Assembly: GCA_020091685.1 (NCBI GenBank)
Contig: CM034592.1
Span: 38,656,705-38,720,704, forward strand
Direction of reading: 5' to 3'
Length of the DNA stretch: 64,000 bases
Origin: Lutjanus erythropterus
Taxonomy: Eukaryota; Chordata; Actinopteri; Lutjaniformes; Lutjanidae
In this document: positions 1-12,140 of the stretch, in pieces
How positions within the stretch are numbered: the first letter of the stretch is position 1
How the letters are laid out: each line of letters opens with the position of its first letter
Translations under genes and position numbers: made by a program
Notes under the pieces: model-generated
The model's input: the letters and a program-made list of their open reading frames with translations, nothing else
Databases searched by the model: none
Told to the model about the DNA's origin: nothing

Positions 1-6
1 ACTCAC

Positions 7-229
7 TATTTGGGCTGCAGCACTAATTTCTGAAAACTCCTTTGCTCCTTTAAGTGACAAAGAATCCCTCTATAGGGTTTTCAATATTAATTTTAGATGT
101 ACTCCTGATTAGACAGCTCTGAATTACTAATTCATGCAACTAAATAATTTCAAGTAAATATACCGTGCAGCACATGGAGTGTTACATTGATATATTTTGA
201 TGTGATGTTTTCTTCCTGCAGCCCAAATA
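7..229. repeat. Short element with 14-bp inverted ends
   Basis: TATTTGGGCTGCAG at 7-20 is the exact reverse complement of CTGCAGCCCAAATA at 216-229. The 195 bp between are AT-rich and non-coding. The arrangement fits a very small MITE, but no target duplication is visible and the left end is close to the window edge. Chance is not excluded. Confidence 0.35.
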
Positions 230-2335
230 TGTTTAAAACTGTCAATTAGGCTGGCAGTTAAATGAGGTATTTCACTATGTTAGTTTGAAAGCATCACTCA
301 AACATTAAATGGGTCACAAATAAACTCTCACATTAAAAAGATGCTAAAAAATTTCCTTAAACAACTGGGCAGTGTAGGTTTTAGTCAAAGAGAAATGTAT
401 GGTGCATTTGTTGGGGACTGCTTTCAGCTGTGGATTAATACACATTTGGTGGTCTGTGAGTGTTTCCAGCAGCTGGACGGCGTACGTGGGATCAAATCAA
501 AAAACACTACAGCGCCCATGTTCATGTTAATGAAGAAACATGTTACCCAGTGCAACCATGTAGCTCACTGATGTGTTTTTAATAGTTTTGGGACAAAAAT
601 GGAGCCTGATGGAAAAGAGGAACGAGCAATATCAGGCTTTGGCGACACAGACGACACTTGTGAATATGATAAGTTCATTGTTGCTTTTGGTCTTTTGATG
701 GGATTTGTTAAAAATAAGAAAAATGTTTAATATTTCCATACTTATCCTATATAAAGAACTTGAGTTTCCAACTTTGCAGCATAAATAAATTAATAAAGGA
801 GCCAAGATTTCACATTATGTCATTTGTTTGTATGTGGGTGTTTTTTTCCTGTTTGGTAGTAGAACATTTCATCACAGCCTATTCAAATAAACAAACAAGG
901 AAGTAAACAAGTAAATAAATATATAAAGAGCTAAATAAGTAATTGTTCAGCTTCTTTCGTGCCCCTGGAGGACCTCGCAGTGTGTCGTGCGGAGGCGGAG
1001 CAGGGGCCACTGCTAAGACTCTTCTGGCATGGAAATGACTTCCTCCTCTAATGCAAATGTCACAAAGAGGCTCTTATCCACTCCTAATCGCTAAGTAATC
1101 ACTTTCTTGTTTGATCCTTCTGTGATGGTAAGAATGGCTTTCAAAAATCTGGTATGATTCTGGTTGGGAGATTATGAATTTTCAAGACATGTTGAAAACT
1201 GGAAGTGCTTCAATAAGACTAAAAAAAGGAAGGAGAGAGGAGCGGAAGCAGCGGCTTTGGCTTTAAAATTAAGATCCTCTCCCAGATGGCCATTGTTAAT
1301 GAAATATAATGAAGCAAGCACTTTGAGATCTATATCATCAACTATCATCTTTCTTCCTAAAATGATGTGAAATTCTTTTACAGTATCTCTTCCAATATAA
1401 GCGCCGCTGTTACTTTTAATACTGTTATCTAACCAATCTCTGGATGAAAACAATAAACAACGAGATTGAAAAATAAATGTTCCATGCAGCACTTTTATGA
1501 CGCGTGTATGATATACTACACCCTGATGCTCGCATTAACCATAAAGATGAAAACGTGTGATGTAACTATTACAATGTATTTAATCCTATTGTCATGGAGG
1601 GAAAATGAGTCAGTGGGGAAAAGCAAAATAATTTTGTAGAGAGGTTTTTTTTTTTCTTCTGTATGATCATTTGTTGAATTACCTAATTAATTAGATCCAG
1701 AGTATGCTTCTGATAGATACCTGGGGATCTCAGGGAGTTGCTAACAATGAGGGGGCATTATTCACTATTAGCAGCACGGAAACAAAATGTCCCATTGTCA
1801 TCACCGTCACTGCCATTAGCTGCACAAGCTCTCAGACGGGCACGGCAATGATCAGTCCCTTTGTTGCTATTAGCATTTGTGGATAAAAGGGGACTCATCT
1901 TGTAGTTTGCTGACATGAAGTGTGTAATTATCATTCCATGTATAACAGGCTGCTTATTTGCCCTAGTGGCATCCTCAAAGGGGAAGGTTGCGGTGCAGTG
2001 ATCCATATCACCTTATCTCCCATTCCCCTTGGGGCGCCACATTCAGCATGGAGCAGCAGGCTAATAAAGATGACAGAGGTTTGTGCCACTCTTTAAAGGG
2101 GCAGACCACTCTTTTTTTTTTGTCACCAACAAAAGAGGGTGTGCACATCATCTTCAAATTGAAATGTAATAAAAGTGATTTCTAATGTTCTTTCAGATAA
2201 GTCAGTTAGCCGTCCCCCCGGTGGAGACAGGGTCTTAATCAGGGGTGAAAGTAGGTCGGTACAGTGCAGTAATCTGCACCACTAAAAGACTCGGAAAAAG
2301 ACAGATCACTGCTAAAACCCAAAGGGGGACTTACC
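230..2335. other. Unique intron; two candidate conserved blocks
   Basis: No gene or clear repeat is seen. Two blocks, about 960-1115 and 1700-2110, are less AT-rich and lack simple repeats. The first has an octamer ATGCAAAT at 1051-1058. The second has several ATTAGC/GCTAAT-type cores. Such texture is common in conserved non-coding DNA, but conservation cannot be tested here. Confidence 0.3.
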
Positions 2336-2339
2336 ATTA

Positions 2340-2760
2340 GGTAAAGGTCAGCAATTGCCCTGGGCCCCAAGCTACAGGCCCCATAAAACACCTCATAAAC
2401 TGACGGTTAAGAAAGTTCTTTTTAAAACATTTCCCTCATTAATATGTCCTACATCTGTGGTTGAAAAGTTAAGCAAAAGTGGGGCTGAAAGAAGGAGGAA
2501 GATTCTGAAAAGACAATACCAGTCACAGCCTTTTCACCTTGCTGCCATCTGGCAAGAGATACAGAAGTATCCACTGCCGCACCATCAGACTTCAGAACAG
2601 CTTCTCTCAGGAGGCTGCACGACGATAAATAAATGTTTATTTTTATGACTCATGATTTACTCAAGGATTGAAAAAGGGGAATAACAAGAGATTTCAAGGG
2701 ACCCCTGCCTTAGGCCCTACAATGACTAAGCCTGCCCCTGCCAAAACCCACATACAACAT
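2340..2760 (+). mobile_element. hAT-like DNA transposon remnant interrupted by LINE scrap
   Basis: The stretch opens with a CCCTGGGCCCCAAG motif near 2359 and closes with GCCTGCCCCTGCC near 2730, resembling ends of a common fish hAT family. At about 2472-2500 the plus strand reads SKSGAERRRK, like the basic N-terminus of ZMYM/hAT-type transposases (KPSGAxxRKxRK). No catalytic region remains. It is hosted by a LINE fragment at 2530-2628. Family assignment is from memory. Confidence 0.45.
2530..2628 (+). pseudogene. LINE ORF2 carboxy-terminal fragment
   Basis: Thirty-two codons read LFTLLPSGKRYRS, then RTIRLQNSF, and stop at TAA 2626-2628. This is the characteristic extreme C-terminus of fish Rex1/CR1-like LINE ORF2 (F-x-LLPSGRRYR ... 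RLxNSFFPQA). The usual continuation into a longer tail is lost and the stop comes soon after SQEAARR. The frame is open across the recognisable part. No reverse transcriptase domain is present, as expected of a 5'-truncated insertion. Confidence 0.7.
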
Positions 2761-3596
2761 CCAGTAATGACTGTATTTCCAACAAGAAAACACATCTGAT
2801 AATGTTACACTAACATAAACAACAATCCATGCTGGAGGGAACCCCACTGCCTTCTCAAAACTCTTTATTACTGCTAGAGTGCATAGGAATGACGCTTAGC
2901 CACTTTTTTTTTTCTTTCACTGAGAAAACAGAATAATCACAATTAGCATAATCTATTTATTTTTAAGCGCTTGAATATGCAATCATCACTAAAATATATG
3001 GCCCCGATCAGATGGAGCACAGTTTTTGCAGTGAGAGGTGTCTTTTTCCAGTTCTTTTCTCTAGGCAGTAAATGTTTACCGTGCTACAAATGTGCCCCGG
3101 GTGCACTGCGTTTTAGAGGAGAGATAAGAGACCCAATAAAAACAATTGCAATGGTCAGAGTTGTGTTATTGACATTTAATTGATGAGAAAAGCGTGATGC
3201 AGACTCACAGTCACAGCAGAGAGATTGAGAGCGCTTATGTGGACTGTGACTGCTGCATAATATTTCATCAAAGTTAGTCTAACAATTGATTGTGTGGTCA
3301 GCTATAGTTGACTAATTTATGTAAACTCGCCACTGTAGGAACCGTGATTACATGACCCAAAAATGAGCCACAATTTGGCCATCAGGGGTGTGTTCTGGTA
3401 CTTAAACACCTGCAGCTGACTGCCTGATATCAAATGTTGAGGGCGTTTGTCAGGCACATGCAAGCAAACTGACAGATAAAAGAAGTTGTGGTGTTTCATG
3501 ATGCTCAGTTTAATTCTAGTCACACATACAGCAGCTCAAAGAAGCTGTGCAGCTTCCATGGGTTGTTCTGGCATAGTAACGGTGCAGGTGTGCATC
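2761..3596. other. Intron without recognised features
   Basis: AT-rich sequence with no supported gene. Open frames are short and show no family resemblance. I see no tandem repeat or clear transposon end. Confidence 0.5.
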
Positions 3597-4015
3597 TTTA
3601 CACTGTACAAAATAAAAAGTTGAGACAACTTAGAATTTCAAGGCAACTGGCTTCACAAAGTTTTTGTGTTTTAAGTCAAACTGAAACTCTTAGAACTAAT
3701 TAAACTAAAACAAGTTTTGCCGACCTATAATAATATACTTTAATTCTTTAAATACAGTTATGAACCCAAAATTCTGTATTTCAAAAATTATTCAGTGATA
3801 ATAAATTTACTCAACAACTTTTGAAATAGATTTTGTTTTTGTTTATTTTCTTTAAGAAGAAAATTAAATCATCTCAACTAAAGATTATCGTTAAAGAGAA
3901 AAAAATGTTGTTTTTTAACTTCAGAGTCTGAGTTTGATATGAAACTCAAAAAAAATAAGTGACGACAGTTGAAATTATGAGTTTCCTCAACCTTTTCCTA
4001 TACACACTGTTTAGA
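3597..4015 (+). mobile_element. CACTGT-ended MITE remnant
   Basis: It starts near 3600 with CACTGTACAAAATAAAAAG followed by TTCAAGGCAACTGG, matching the left end of the copy at 38532-39192 (CACTGTTAAAATG ... TTCAAGGCAACTAG). The right end, near 4010, is degraded. No coding capacity. Confidence 0.55.
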
Positions 4016-5649
4016 AGGGTGTGTCTGATTTATTCTTCCTGTAATTTAGATTTTTTTTTCATAACCAAATCAAACAAATAAAATCCAAGAGGAAATCTTG
4101 TATATTGAAAGAGATATTTTGTGACACTGTAGTTTCTCTAATTGTTCAAAAAATTCAAAGACAGAAACTTGTAAACTGTTCAACTGTAGATTTTTTTTTT
4201 CTTCCAGTTAAATTAAATTTGATTTTGAAAGATGTGTCAACATTAACAAATGATTCTGTGGCACCATTTAAATGAATCACTTGATACACATGATGTTCTT
4301 TTTACACCATACAGGCGTTAAAAAATTGAATGCACATGTTCAGGGATGCGTGAAGCTGGAGGCGGGAAGAGAACAACATGAAGCATCAAAGCGATGAAGG
4401 TTGGGATAGTAGCACCAGTAGAAATTTCAATCTATTTTAACCCCTTAATGTGTTTTACGTATAGATCGCAATAAGCCGTCGCTTTATCATTTTAATGTAG
4501 CACTTTAAATTCTAATACTATTAACATGTGAAAGAGCTCATTTGTGAGAACTGCTTTCATCAAAATGGTTGAGGACACAAAACTGAAGAAGACAATGACA
4601 ACATCAGGGAAGTAATTACTTGGTCTGTTGATATGCTCGGCATACGGCTCTAGTGGGCCGACATGAAACACATTTTGTTCTTTCATCGAAATGTACAAAA
4701 TGTCACATTTTGTGAAATGCAAAAAAAAACAGAACAACAACAAACATCTTGATCTATACCAGCTGCCCAGATTAAATATCTTGCTGAATACATCCCGCCT
4801 ACACATGTTTATGCTTACATGCCTATTTTGATCAAAGACTAATTTCCCAATTCCTTTTTCTCATTTTGTAAGACAATTTGAAGAGTTTAGGGCCCACTGT
4901 TTTCAAAGAGCACGTCAGTGCGAAGTTATTCCTTCTGAAGGACTCGTGATCAGGGGTTGAACCCAAGTGCAGAGGCAAGATGAAGGCAGCGGGATGCTCA
5001 ATCAGTCCTTTTAATGATGCTAGAGTCAAACAAGGAGTCTATCGAGGACAGCAACAAACTCCACTGCCAAGTAGGGCACACTAACTAAATAACTCACTGG
5101 GCATAAGCCCTAATAACGGACAAAAGGAAAACTAAACAGTTGTCACACTAAATGTTCTCTATCTGGAAAAAAGTTTTGTTCACAGTTGACGGCCCTTTAA
5201 AGGGAGGATATTATTGTCTGTCACAACGTGGAGACACAGCAGCCTGAAGGTTGGCCACATATAGCATCAGGGCAAAAAGGCGGAATGTACCATTATTTAA
5301 CAAGTAGGTTAATTCTCCCAGGTGCTGAAGTATCCTGTGGGGAGATTCAGGGGATGATGGAAGCGATGTGAACGTGCCCTGGGATCAGCTCCATGTAGCG
5401 AGGCTGGGGAAGCCCCTTGGCACAGACCTTACAGCAGCCTTACATTCAATCACAGCTGGTCCATGGTACTACTCTCTGTCGATAAGAAGCTGTGGTAATA
5501 CATGCAGCTATTTATGCATAAAGCCGATAAGTAAGTGTAAGAAACTGACAGAAAACTGACTAATGCCCTCAGAGTTTCTCTAATAATTATTAAAAATAGA
5601 TCTTTTGCATATCCAAGATAAATTTCAGGGCAAATTATATTCAATAGAC
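4016..5649. other. Intron without recognised genes
   Basis: Mostly AT-rich. Around 4940-5040 the text GGTTGAACCCAAGTGCAGAG resembles a dispersed fish repeat but is too short to classify. Nothing else is seen. Confidence 0.4.
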
Positions 5650-5775
5650 CAGGGGTCTTCACTGTTTTTCAGGCCATGGACCCCTTAGTTAATACAGAGA
5701 TGGAGCAGGAGCCTTCTACTGCATATGTTGTGTTGAATATTTTGGGGTCTTCTCTTTACTTTCTCTTTACCCACA
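5650..5775 (+). mobile_element. hAT-like element end (CAGGGGTC...)
   Basis: CAGGGGTCTTCACTGTTTTTC at 5650 followed by AGGCCATGGACCCC is the typical terminal sequence of a hAT/Charlie-type family abundant in fish. The sequence decays after about 120 bp and no opposite end was found. Confidence 0.55.
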
Positions 5776-6492
5776 GCTACTGGGTCACATGCACATTCAC
5801 TCATGCACCCCTGCGTATCCCTACACATCATGGCTGCCTGTCCTGTGTCGATATGGAGTGATGGTTGTGTACATCCTCAGAAACACGCAAAGGCAAACAT
5901 GTGGTTAAACAGAAAATGTATCTCCAGCCAGTTTCAATAATACACATCTAACTAGGTCACAGTTATGGACAGGTGCCGCACATGATTTAGTAGGTTAGCG
6001 CGCTCACATGACTGCACGAGGATTCATGGGTGACCTTTTCTCAACATTGTGTGAATTTAATGGGCAGTTTGTGGTTTTGTTTTGTTTGTATTTCTCAAAT
6101 AAGCCGCTTTATCTTGGCTGACAATATGTTGGATTTATGTTAATCTGATATATTTTTATTTTTGAAGAAAAAGAAATTCAAAACAACTATCAAACAATGA
6201 TCTGACAGACCACATGCAGTGACTCTGAGGGCCTATTAGACTCACAAACAGACTGACAGGGTTACTTAGATGCCAACACTCTCTGACATATCTCAATGTT
6301 TTGCAAACTAGCAAAATCACCAAGCCTCAAATACATTTGATGATGGAGCCTTCGCTCCAAAATGTTTCCCCAAAGATAAAGATACTAGAGGCATTTCTCA
6401 GGGAAAATATCTCTTTTTTTTCTCTTAAAAATGTGTCTGCACTATGGATTTTCAAATGAGAGAGGACATTTTTTAAGACCGACTAGACTGGA

Positions 6493-6563
6493 CTAGACAG
6501 ACAGACAGACTAGACAGATGGACAGACTGACAGACGGACAGGCAGACAGACAGACAGACAGAT
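6493..6563. repeat. (GACA)n microsatellite
   Basis: Imperfect GACA/GACT tetranucleotide array of about 70 bp, with interruptions such as TAGACAGATG. Purest part is at 6543-6562. Confidence 0.9.
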
Positions 6564-8265
6564 TGATAAATATCCATATGGGACTATACATTTCAATAAA
6601 ACATAAGTTACACAAGAAGTTTTTGAACCTACACAATTACACTTGGGGATTAAAACAGCAGGAAGTTAGACACCCAAAAACCCCACAGGAGTGTGCTGTG
6701 CGTACACGCTCGGCGAGCTCTCTTCTGTACTCACAGACTCCAGTTGCCCAGGCAACCCTGCCTTGAAGATTTTAAACTTGGATTTAACATACGACGCCTC
6801 CTGTGTCTCTCCACAGTCGAGAAACAGGATTACCGACTGGAAGAACACTCCACTTTTCAGTCGAGTGTCCGGTAACACGTCTTTGCCACCGTGTTTGGAG
6901 GTAACATATGGCCAAAAAAGACAACAGTAAATCCAGTGACACACTGCCCTCAGGTAATGCACTTTTATACTTCTTGGCAGACTGTGACAAGAGATAAGTC
7001 ATTTGCATAGCTGTTATATTGTGCTTTGACACTGTCAACAGCTTTAATGGGATTTGTCAAAATGTGGGCCACAAGTAAATCTGAAAAACACTACCAGAGG
7101 CAATGTGAGAGTTGGGGGTATTAGAATAAGATGTGGTGCAGAGTTTGTGTAGGCACCAAGCTCCTCACTATCATCCCAGAATAAGTTTCTTGCTCCAAGT
7201 TAGACTGTACAGTTATAGTCAGGTCAGTGTTTTATGAGCAGAGCTATTTTCATATTTCCAAATATAATCATCGTGTTCTCCTCAAAGCAACTAAGGCAGC
7301 TGGCCTGTGTCCAAACACAGCTGGCAAACATTAAAGTACACGTGTACTGCACTTCTGTGCTGTTAAGATAATGGCAATATGTCGAGAGGGAAGAAGTGTG
7401 CATGCGGCATTTGGATATGAGAACTCCTGCAAAGTCTCAAAAAGGACCTCAGCCTGTTCGTGATGTGAGGAAAACAACTGGTGTAAGTTTGTACATCATT
7501 TTGGAACATAAAGTTTAAGCAGCACATAGTAATATCTATTACTGCGTAAGTACATTAAGAGCAATGAAAGGGAGTCAAAGTCCTTGTAAGTGTAGACATA
7601 CTTGGCCAATCAAGCCGATTCTGATTAAAACATCCACGCAAATCCAAGTAGGTATGACTTTCTCACTCAGAAGAAATGAAATAGCTAAATATTTTTGGGT
7701 GAATACACCAACAGCCCAACCAAACACTCCCATTTTTGTTTGAGCTTTCAGAGATAAAGGGAATTACACTCACTGGCACACTCAACAGAGCCACTCTATG
7801 TAACCACATCAAGAAATCCCCTTCTGTAAACCAAAAAATAGGTTGTTTGTCAGATCATTCCAAAATGACCCATGAGTAATACAAAAATCTGCTGTTTGTA
7901 CTGTTAAATTTTGGCAGCTAAAAGTATGTGATTGAGGTTCGGGAAAGATTGATGTCATGGTAACATGGGTCACGGACTATGTCTGAAATTACTCTGTCAT
8001 CCCCTCAGTACTCCTTAATAGACACTCAGTATTGCTCTATTGTGGTGAGGTTTTTGATATTAGCACATCGTCAATATATTTGCATCATCACAGACAGGAC
8101 TTCGAAGTTTTGCATCAATAAAACGTGATGCACTGTATAGGAGGTTTGCAGAAAGCAGTATACTCTGGACACTGTTTCTTTCCATTGTGGAATTTTTGAG
8201 GGCATTATATAATCAACTCAGCTTCTTTTACACTTTGAAACTGCATGTAGTCAATATGCCTAAGT
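6564..8265. other. Intron without recognised features
   Basis: Several overlapping short open frames at 6666-7038 on both strands show no family resemblance and are probably chance. No repeat identified. Confidence 0.45.
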
Positions 8266-8510
8266 CCAATTTTATGTGCAGGTGATGCACCATTACATTC
8301 CATTAACTTCTGTGGAGGGCAGATCGATAGTCAGGTGACCTTCATCATTGTGGCAACAAAAATAAATGTGAAATGGCTGCAGTTTGGTTAGGTTTAGGTT
8401 TAGGAAAAGGTCATAGTTTGGCTTAACAGTTTGGGTGAAAGTCCAGTGTTTGTTTGTTCAGCAGTCCCAATTCCTCCACACACACACTCTCCTGCTCTTT
8501 ATACTACATT
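8266..8510 (+). repeat. Dispersed teleost repeat with GGTTAGGTTTAGG core
   Basis: Contains GGTTAGGTTTAGGTTTAGG followed by AAAAGGTCATAGTTTGG and a short CA run. A related core recurs at about 8990-9170 (CTACTTGGTTAGGTTTAGG, AAAACATGATAGTTTG). I recognise this pattern as a common fish interspersed repeat of unsure class. Confidence 0.5.
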
Positions 8511-8989
8511 GCATTTTTTTTTTTGTAATGGCAAGGACTGGCGTATCCCCTACATACAAAATTGGACTTCAGCATATGCACGCATCCTGATATAACGGAT
8601 ATATTTACACATTCTGAATTCTCAAGACTGCATTAAAATGCAAAGAGTAAATGTAATGCACTACACAGCAAAAAGAAAGTGATTTCACAGCCATGGATTT
8701 GAAGTAAGTTAAAAGAAACCTATGTAGATTATTGGCACAAACTAGGACACAAATCTCGGTCTCTTAAACTTCACAGAACTCCAAAGCCATTGATTTTATG
8801 AGAAGAACAGTCCAACAGTCCAAAAGGTGAGCAGTACTAACCTGGTGTCACACCGAAGTGTAGAATAAACCCCGACGGTCACTGTGACAGTGCCTCATCT
8901 TGGTCACCTAGTCAAGTTAGCAATTACACTTCTGCAGAATTCGGTAAGACTTTCAAAATAAAACTTGCTGAGAAAGATTTCAGGTGATG

Positions 8990-9175
8990 TCACAGTTCAG
9001 TTAACCAGAACTACTTGGTTAGGTTTAGGAAAACATGATAGTTTGTGTTAAAATAGTTACTAAACGATCAACTTTGAAAACTGGTCTTACACAGGTTTCA
9101 AACTCTGGTCTTGGTCTGATTTGTTATGTTACATTCCTCCTTTGCTTCCATCATTATCGCCCCCTGCTGGTACTG
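8990..9175 (+). repeat. Second copy of the GGTTAGGTTTAGG repeat
   Basis: The block runs from AACTACTTGGTTAGGTTTAGG through TTACTAAACGATC to CCCCCTGCTGGTACTG. It is similar in plan to the repeat at 8266-8510 and is non-coding. Confidence 0.5.
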
Positions 9176-9428
9176 CACCTTTATATGTGTGTATAAGATT
9201 CTGGATGTGCTTGAGGTTTCTGCCTGTTAAAAGGAAGTTTTGTTGCCTCGCTGCTGGCTCTTGGTGGCATCTATGGGTTTCATAAAGATTATGGTTTAGA
9301 CCTGTTCCGCATTAAAAGTGCCCTAAGATAACTCTGTTATGATTTGATGATACACAAGCAAAGTTGAATTAAATTCTTCTCATGCTTGGACGAGCCAAAA
9401 TGTGCCACTGAGAAAGTATCCTCTAGTG

Positions 9429-9545
9429 CATTGGTTCCCAACCTGGGGTCCGGGCGCCCCTTAGGGGTGCGCCAGAAATCACGGGAGGTCCCAAAGACTT
9501 TGTCTGTTCTGAGGTTCTCAAAATGAAATCTGCACATGTCAAATA
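9429..9545 (+). mobile_element. hAT-like element end (GGTTCCCAACCTGGGGTCC)
   Basis: TTGGTTCCCAACCTGGGGTC and GCGCCCCTTAGGGGTGCGCC are hallmark terminal sequences of a fish hAT family. Only one end is present, so this is a fragment. Confidence 0.6.
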
Positions 9546-9556
9546 AAATATAATTT

Positions 9557-9835
9557 CAGGGTTCATGCACATTTTCCCAAAGTCTAATTCAAGCGCTTCT
9601 CAAGGTGCATTTTCAAGCTTTTCCAGCACCTTACAGCTGTGGTAAATGAGGTAAATATCTGACTTATGTTATTTCTTTAACTAAAATTTAACTAATTCAG
9701 TCAGATAGCAATTTATTATGAAAGTTATGTGATTACAGTGGTGGTTTCAAGCGCTTTATCCAAAATCCAAACACTTTTCAAACCCTGAAAGTCAAGTGTT
9801 TTCAAGAATTTCCAGCACCTGTATGTGGAATTTAT
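9557..9835 (+). mobile_element. CAGGGTTCATGCAC MITE remnant
   Basis: Starts CAGGGTTCATGCACATTTTC, then repeats AAGCGCTT and TTCCAGCACCT motifs in two places (9590-9640 and 9745-9825). This pattern is a frequent fish non-autonomous DNA repeat. The right terminus is not clear. Confidence 0.5.
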
Positions 9836-11326
9836 AAAAAAGTTTATTTTACATGCTTTGGCATGAGACTGGGCTGGCATCTCAATGCCACCACCTGAAC
9901 CTGTTTGGCTGTCACATTATTGCCACACCAAAACTAGAGCTTCTGGGTAATTCTTGCAGGTGCTGCAATAATTTAGGTTACAATAGGTTACAAAAATACT
10001 GGATATAAATTGTAGCTCCATATTTAGACAGTTACTTAATGATATAAGGTACTGTAGCCCAGGTTTTAAAGCTATCCATTAGACCTGTGATGCTCTGAAT
10101 AGAATCTGTGGAGGCAGATGGCTTCATTAAAATTTGACAGGCCTTCAATGGTATTCAGCTGATGATTGAGATTTACGACTGTCTTTGGTTATTGTCCTTT
10201 CTAGACATGATAAACTATTGATTTGTTATTGCTCCACACAACTACCAACACACCCACACGAGAGGGGGAGAAATCCAACATCACACATTCTTTGAAATAA
10301 AATGATATCCCTGAACCAGTATTTCTTTTTCTAGCACAGCATATAATCAAATATATATTCAGCTGCTGTATATCTCATGGATTACAATGATTTTCAGGAC
10401 TGAGCTATTCAAAAGCAGACGGGGAGCTAATGTCACTGGTATTTACAAGCTAATTATACTTGAAACCATAGTGTTTTATTTGTGCCGTGACTTGATTAAA
10501 AACATGATTAAAAAATGAAAAACAAAAAAACATGCACCCATGGAGCCTTTGTGTGACATGTTGCCTTCAGTTGTTCTTTCAAAATTAAAATGATCCACTG
10601 GCTGAAATGCTACTTTGCACTAAAACAAGTATACAGTTTAAGTAAATAAGCAGATAATTAGACATGAGGATATAATTTAGAGAGCAGCTCATAACATGGA
10701 CAGAAGTGGAACATTTATGTGGCATCCAGCGATTCTGCAACAGCGACACTGTTCTAAATTGAAAAAAAGAAAAGGATATTTTTTCATCTAAGCTTGTCTG
10801 GGGATTTGAATGAGTAATCTCAAAATGAAAAGCACTCTTCTCTAACCTTCTGTCTCAACTCCATTTATTTCATTAGAGAAAGAAACCAGACAAGACCACA
10901 ATCTAACAAAGAAATAATTTCCAAATGTTGAGATTGCATTCCAGAACTTTCTGGCGAGCTCAAGCTCACACTAACCCACGCAGATTATTTTGCAATTTGT
11001 TAACATCAAGGAAAAAAAAAAAATCTCCGGGACATAATTAATATTTTTCTCTTTGGGTTGTTGATGTGGCATGTTATCTTGTAAAGCTACGTGCTGCACA
11101 TGGAGTGGGAGTCAGAGTGCTGTTTAATTCAGCAGAGAGCAGGATTATAAATACAGGTGAGTTTGAATCATAATAATGAAAAGGACGGAGGTGGACGCCG
11201 CTGAACGGTGAGAGGAGCAGCTGAGCCGGCGGACAGGCCGCTGGTAAATCAGGGAAGTGTCTTAGGGATGACAGAGAATCCCTCAAGAGTTATGAAGGAG
11301 AAATTCTGTAATGGGCAGAGTTAACA
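9836..11326. other. Unique intron
   Basis: No gene or identifiable transposon. The block from about 11050 to 11290 is relatively GC-rich, including a GCCGGCGG stretch. A minus-strand 70-codon frame there (11074-11286) has no recognisable similarity. Confidence 0.4.
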
Positions 11327-12140
11327 AATAAGGGTTCCTCAAGGGTTCTTAATGAAGGGCTGAGGTTCTACCCAGAGCTTTTTTTGAAGAAGGGTTCCTC
11401 AAGGGTTCTTTGTTAGACTAAGGGTGCCATTAAGGAACCTTTCCATCCAAATAACTCTGTTTGGAAGAAAGAGTTCTTCATTTCAACAATCTCTTTAGTC
11501 AAGAGTTTACCATTCTTGGAACAACAGCCCCCTCAGAAGGTTCTAGTTAAAACCCTTGGAGTATAAAAAGGTTCTCAGTAGAACCCCCCCTGGGTGGATT
11601 CTAGATAAGCCTTGGAATACAAAAGAGTTTTTGGCAGAACCTCCTGTGTGGGTTCTAGATAAAACCCTCAGAATATGAAAAGGTCTTGACATATAAAAGA
11701 GTTCTCAGGAGAACACCTCGAGTGGGTTCCAAATAAAACCCTTGGAATACAAAAGGGATCTCAGCACAACCTCCTGGATGGGTTCTAGAAAAAATCCCTG
11801 GTCAGGTTCTGGATAAAACCCTTGGAATATAAAAAGGTTTACAATGAAATCCCCTCAGTGGGTTCTTGTTAGAATTCTCCAAAGGTGGAAATGTTCTGGA
11901 TAGAAACTCCACAGAGGGTTGTGTTTGGAACCATTACACCACAGAAAGGTTCTCTGTAGAACGTCTTGTAGGGGGCTCCAGGTGAAAACTTTCACAGGCG
12001 GTTTTAGGTATAACTCTTAATATTGAAGGCATCTGAGGGGTTCCAGGTGGGACTTTTATAAGGTTCTACAAGGGACCAAACAGGGTTCTCTTATGGGGAC
12101 AAGCCATAGAACCCTTAATGCTCCTAGTTAGCACTTTTAT
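11327..12140 (+). repeat. GGTTCT element, copy A (internal minisatellite)
   Basis: It begins AAGGGTTCCTCAAGGGTTCTT and AATGAAGGGCTGAGGTTCTA, and ends with TTCTCTTATGGGGACAAGCC ... TTAGCACTTTTA. Between lie roughly ten degenerate units of about 56 bp, with a core of GGTTCTAGATAAAACCCTTGG then AATATAAAAAGGTTCT. Both ends match the copy at 25552-26434 read in reverse. The ends resemble a palindromic non-autonomous fish element rich in GGTTCT/AGAACC, here apparently expanded internally. No coding capacity. Confidence 0.85.

Noticed and set aside
6666..7038. Possible exon from overlapping frames on both strands
   Set aside because: Frames on opposite strands overlap completely and none has family resemblance or convincing splice sites.
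11327..12140. CRISPR-like array because of regular repeats
   Set aside because: Units are contiguous and degenerate without unique spacers, in a vertebrate intron.
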